A program made the translations under genes and the position numbers. A model generated the notes under the pieces. That model was not told where the DNA came from. It was given only the letters and a program-made list of their open reading frames with translations, and did not search any database. Below are positions 61,346 to 64,000 of a DNA stretch of 64,000 nucleotides, one piece after another. How positions within the stretch are numbered: the first letter of the stretch is position 1; every line of letters begins with the position of its first letter. The stretch comes from Myrica gale (Eukaryota; Streptophyta; Magnoliopsida; Fagales; Myricaceae): positions 11,300,874 through 11,364,873 of the forward strand of contig OZ005607.1 in NCBI GenBank assembly GCA_963930655.1. The letters are read 5' to 3'.

Positions 61346-62812
61346 AGAAGGTATATCAATTAATTACAAGAACAGAGTCTCCCGACAGCTTGTGCCTCTG
61401 TTATTTGCAGACGTATGTATCTTTCATATTTTGTGTTGGACTCAAGGTAGATAACTGCAGAAGAATAAGATACATCCAGTTGATGTTAAATACAAGACAA
61501 ATCAATACCACACATCCAACAAGAATTATGGATGTATCCACAAATAACCACGTATAAATCCTTCACAAGAGTAAGAAAGTAATTTTTAAGAGTCATATCC
61601 TCATTGGAAATGCACTTAGGTTGATGCATTTTCTTCACTTATAGAAGATTAATCATTATGCATACACCGATCCCTCACCTCACACCACGTAAACAACTTA
61701 ATATTATTCACTCTTTAAGCACCTTCACCTCTACCATGCAAAATGTCTTGTTTTACATAACAGTTTCCTAGTTTGGACAACAGAAGGTTGCAAAAAAATA
61801 GTCAGACAGCCCAGCACAAATATCCCCTTCTGATTTGTGGAAATATTGCAGGCACATCGATTGGGGACTAGATGATAGAAACTAGTTTGTCCAAGATTAA
61901 CAAGCCCAAGGAGTGAACCAATACAGTCAATGTTGTAGTCAAGTTGAATGCATCTAATGGAGGAGAACCCAAAAATAGAATCTACAAAAAAAAGAACCCA
62001 ATAATAGTGGGAGAGAAAGCTAAAAGGAACCAGCAAAGGCTCTTGACATATAGTTCTAGATAGAGAATTTCCAATTTGACTTGGTTGGGACAAAGGTTCA
62101 TTGAGTGGATGTTGTAATTCAATAAACTGAAACTGAACCTAGGTTTTTTTCTTTCCAGATTTTACCCTGATCTGTTAACAAATGTCTTTCTATTGCTTTT
62201 ACCTAACCAATCACATTTTCACTTTCAAACACAATCCATTTTAAGATAATAGAAACATTATGCAGCCCCCGAAGTTCAAAGCTTGACATGGAGGAAGAGT
62301 AAACACGAAGCAATGTATCAGTATTACCAATGTCTGCAAACATATGGTTTCCACAGACTACAAAATTATGTTCATAGGAAATCTTTTAAACATAATAAAA
62401 AGCAAAAATTTAACGCTAAATAGGCATTGAATTCGATTAAATAAAGACGCATGAGAGCCACAATATGCCAATATAGGATATAATTGACTAAGAAATGTGA
62501 AACAACCTTCAACATATTAACAGGCCACCATTTCTCACCAAGTTTAGATGCAGATTATGCAAATCCCAGAATAGCAAACCCCAATTAGAATTGTTGGACA
62601 TTTTCCAAACAAACGAGAATAGCTGCAAGAAAGAGTGGCGAAGCAATGTCAACATTCAGGCGACAGCCTGAAGCAGAGCCAAAACCAAAAGAATTGACAT
62701 GCCCATGAACTAACTTACCATGTTATTTATTCCTTGACTCTTGTTGTCGCTTCTAAGGAAAAGCTAATTAGAAAGGGATCTGCTTCCCAGTTCTACTCTT
62801 CTGGATCATAAA
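61346..62812. other. Unassigned intergenic sequence
   Basis: No gene, RNA or transposon termini recognised; AT-rich short frames only. It may include 3' UTR of the resistance-gene remnant to its right. Confidence 0.35.
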
Positions 62813-63998
62813 TCAGTTCGTAATTACAACGTAAGGGATGTGAGCTATCTTGGACCAGTCTCGTCCTTGATCTTTCAACAGAGGACATCCTCTGATACAA
62901 AGTTACAGGAGTGAAAGAGGAAGGCCATTCTTTGGAAGGGTCTTGAGCATTTCGCATTCATCGATCTGAAGTTCGAGGAGTGAAGGAGGTAGGCCGTCCT
63001 CTGGAAAGGACGCCAACTTTTTGCAATCTTGGATAAATAGTTCTTCAAGAAATGTCAGTCTTCGAAAACCTTCAGTAGATAGGTATTCCAAATTCGAGAA
63101 GCTTGCGATGGAAAGGCAAGTTAAAGAGGCCGACAACATCATCTCAGGAGTCGGAAAGGACAGCAGAAGCGTAATTATGAAATATTGTAGCAAATTAATA
63201 ATCAATTTCAATTCACAACAAAAAACAGCCTTGGATCTATATTCGGCTTCAGCAAATGATCTGTTAATGGTCACTTGTTTCTTTGATTTCCACAAAATTA
63301 AAGAATCACCAAGAAAGACAACAAAATCAGTTACAGATATTCTAGTATCGAGGTATGTAGCCCAATCAGAATCACAAAATGCCTTGAGCTGAATGGAGGA
63401 GGAACTGGACATAAAAATTACCTTGACCAATGCTACCTTTAAGGTACTTTAAAACTCGAACAACAGCTTCATGGTGACATGTCTGTAGCTTAGATAAGAA
63501 CTGGCTAAGACTATTTATTGCAAAACTTATATTAGGTCACGTGATTGTGAGGTATAATAGTCTGCCCACTAATCTGCGATAAGAAGTTTGATCCTTAACC
63601 TCAGCGAAATGTTGAACCTAAAAGCACTTGGGGTCAGACCACTAAAACATGTAGGGATGAGATTTCGTACCTTACTAGTGCTAGCTTGATTTTCACCTAT
63701 CAATTTGCGATACAAAGCTTATGACGAACTCATCCAGTATGTCTTCCACATCATAAGCCAAGTCTCTTAGATCATCCAACCACTTTCTAACCGCCTGATC
63801 GGTATGTTGCTTCTCCTCCGCATCATCAAGCACAACCTTAATTGCTGACAAAGTTTTCTCCCACTTGTACATCTTTTTCAGATGTCCAAATAATTTCACG
63901 TGCAGACATATGATATTTTTCTTATTTTCAAATTGTTTTATAAGAGAAACATCACAGTACACCTTATATTTATGCATAAAAATCAAATTAGACTTCAT
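62813..63998 (-). pseudogene. CC-NBS-LRR (RPP13-like) resistance gene remnant
   Basis: Minus strand. The N-terminal Rx-type coiled coil is at about 63880-63710 (WEKTLSAIKVVLDDAEEKQ, VRKWLDDLRDLAYDVEDILD). The C-terminal leucine-rich repeats are at about 63180-62910 (LTFLEELFIQDCKKLASFPE, LPPSLLELQIDECEMLKTLP). Past a TAA at 62903-62905 comes the typical CNL end (GCPLLKDQGRDWSKIAHIP) to a TGA at 62813-62815. The whole NB-ARC domain is absent and copia polymerase sequence lies between the two ends. Such proteins sense pathogen effectors; this copy cannot. The true 5' end may lie beyond the window. Confidence 0.85.
63200..63640 (-). mobile_element. Ty1/copia reverse transcriptase-RNase H fragment
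   Basis: Minus strand at 63390-63220 encodes the copia RNase H motif (AFCDSDWATYLDTRISVT, LGDSLILWKSKKQVT, FAEAEYRSKA). Further upstream (to about 63640) a frameshifted continuation carries LVGRLLYLT-like and SKLQTCHHEA-like pieces. No LTRs seen. It fuses directly into LRR codons in the same open frame. Confidence 0.75.
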
Positions 63999-64000
63999 AA

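Overview
The window reads as nuclear DNA of a flowering plant, most likely a woody eudicot. The evidence is intron-rich plant genes (SIZ1, ARF4, a TMEM209-like gene), an intronless nuclear tRNA-Lys(CUU), plant L1-type LINEs, Mutator-like, hAT and PIF/Harbinger DNA transposons, a TRIM and a decayed CC-NBS-LRR gene. Species cannot be fixed from sequence alone. All exon joins below were made by eye from splice sites, reading phase and family knowledge.

Layout. 1-11.0 kb: 3' two thirds of the SUMO E3 ligase gene SIZ1 (+), ten exons, with LINEs in its introns. 11-21 kb: repeat-rich interval with a broken TFIIH p44 (GTF2H2) gene, a tRNA-Lys, several foldback elements and a 3.6-kb non-autonomous Mutator-like element (MULE-2) carrying a broken GRF zinc-finger gene. 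21.3-26.6 kb: complete TMEM209-like gene (-), seven exons, 686 aa. 26.9-27.8 kb: 942-bp foldback just upstream of it. 30.5-38.6 kb: complete ARF4 (-), twelve exons, 799 aa, with B3 and PB1 domains and two TAS3 tasiRNA target sites. 39-49 kb: intergenic, with small repeats. 49.9-50.5 kb: a TRIM. 51.1-59.2 kb: an 8.08-kb Mutator-like element (MULE-1) with about 0.5-kb terminal inverted repeats and a perfect 9-bp target duplication. 59.3-61.4 kb: LINE RNase H remnant split by a 1.54-kb hAT-type element. 62.8-64 kb: CNL resistance-gene pseudogene containing copia sequence.

Most interesting signal. MULE-1 encodes a DDE/SWIM/zinc-knuckle transposase (one nonsense codon) and, convergently from the other terminal repeat, an intact two-exon 159-aa protein with a GRF zinc finger, a coiled coil and a C-terminal membrane segment. 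MULE-2, with unrelated terminal repeats, carries a decayed gene of the same architecture. Two independent occurrences suggest that the GRF/coiled-coil/membrane protein is a recurrent MULE accessory gene, formally placed like mudrB of maize MuDR. The region is also rich in foldback elements with 9-10-bp target duplications, and three nested insertions give relative ages.
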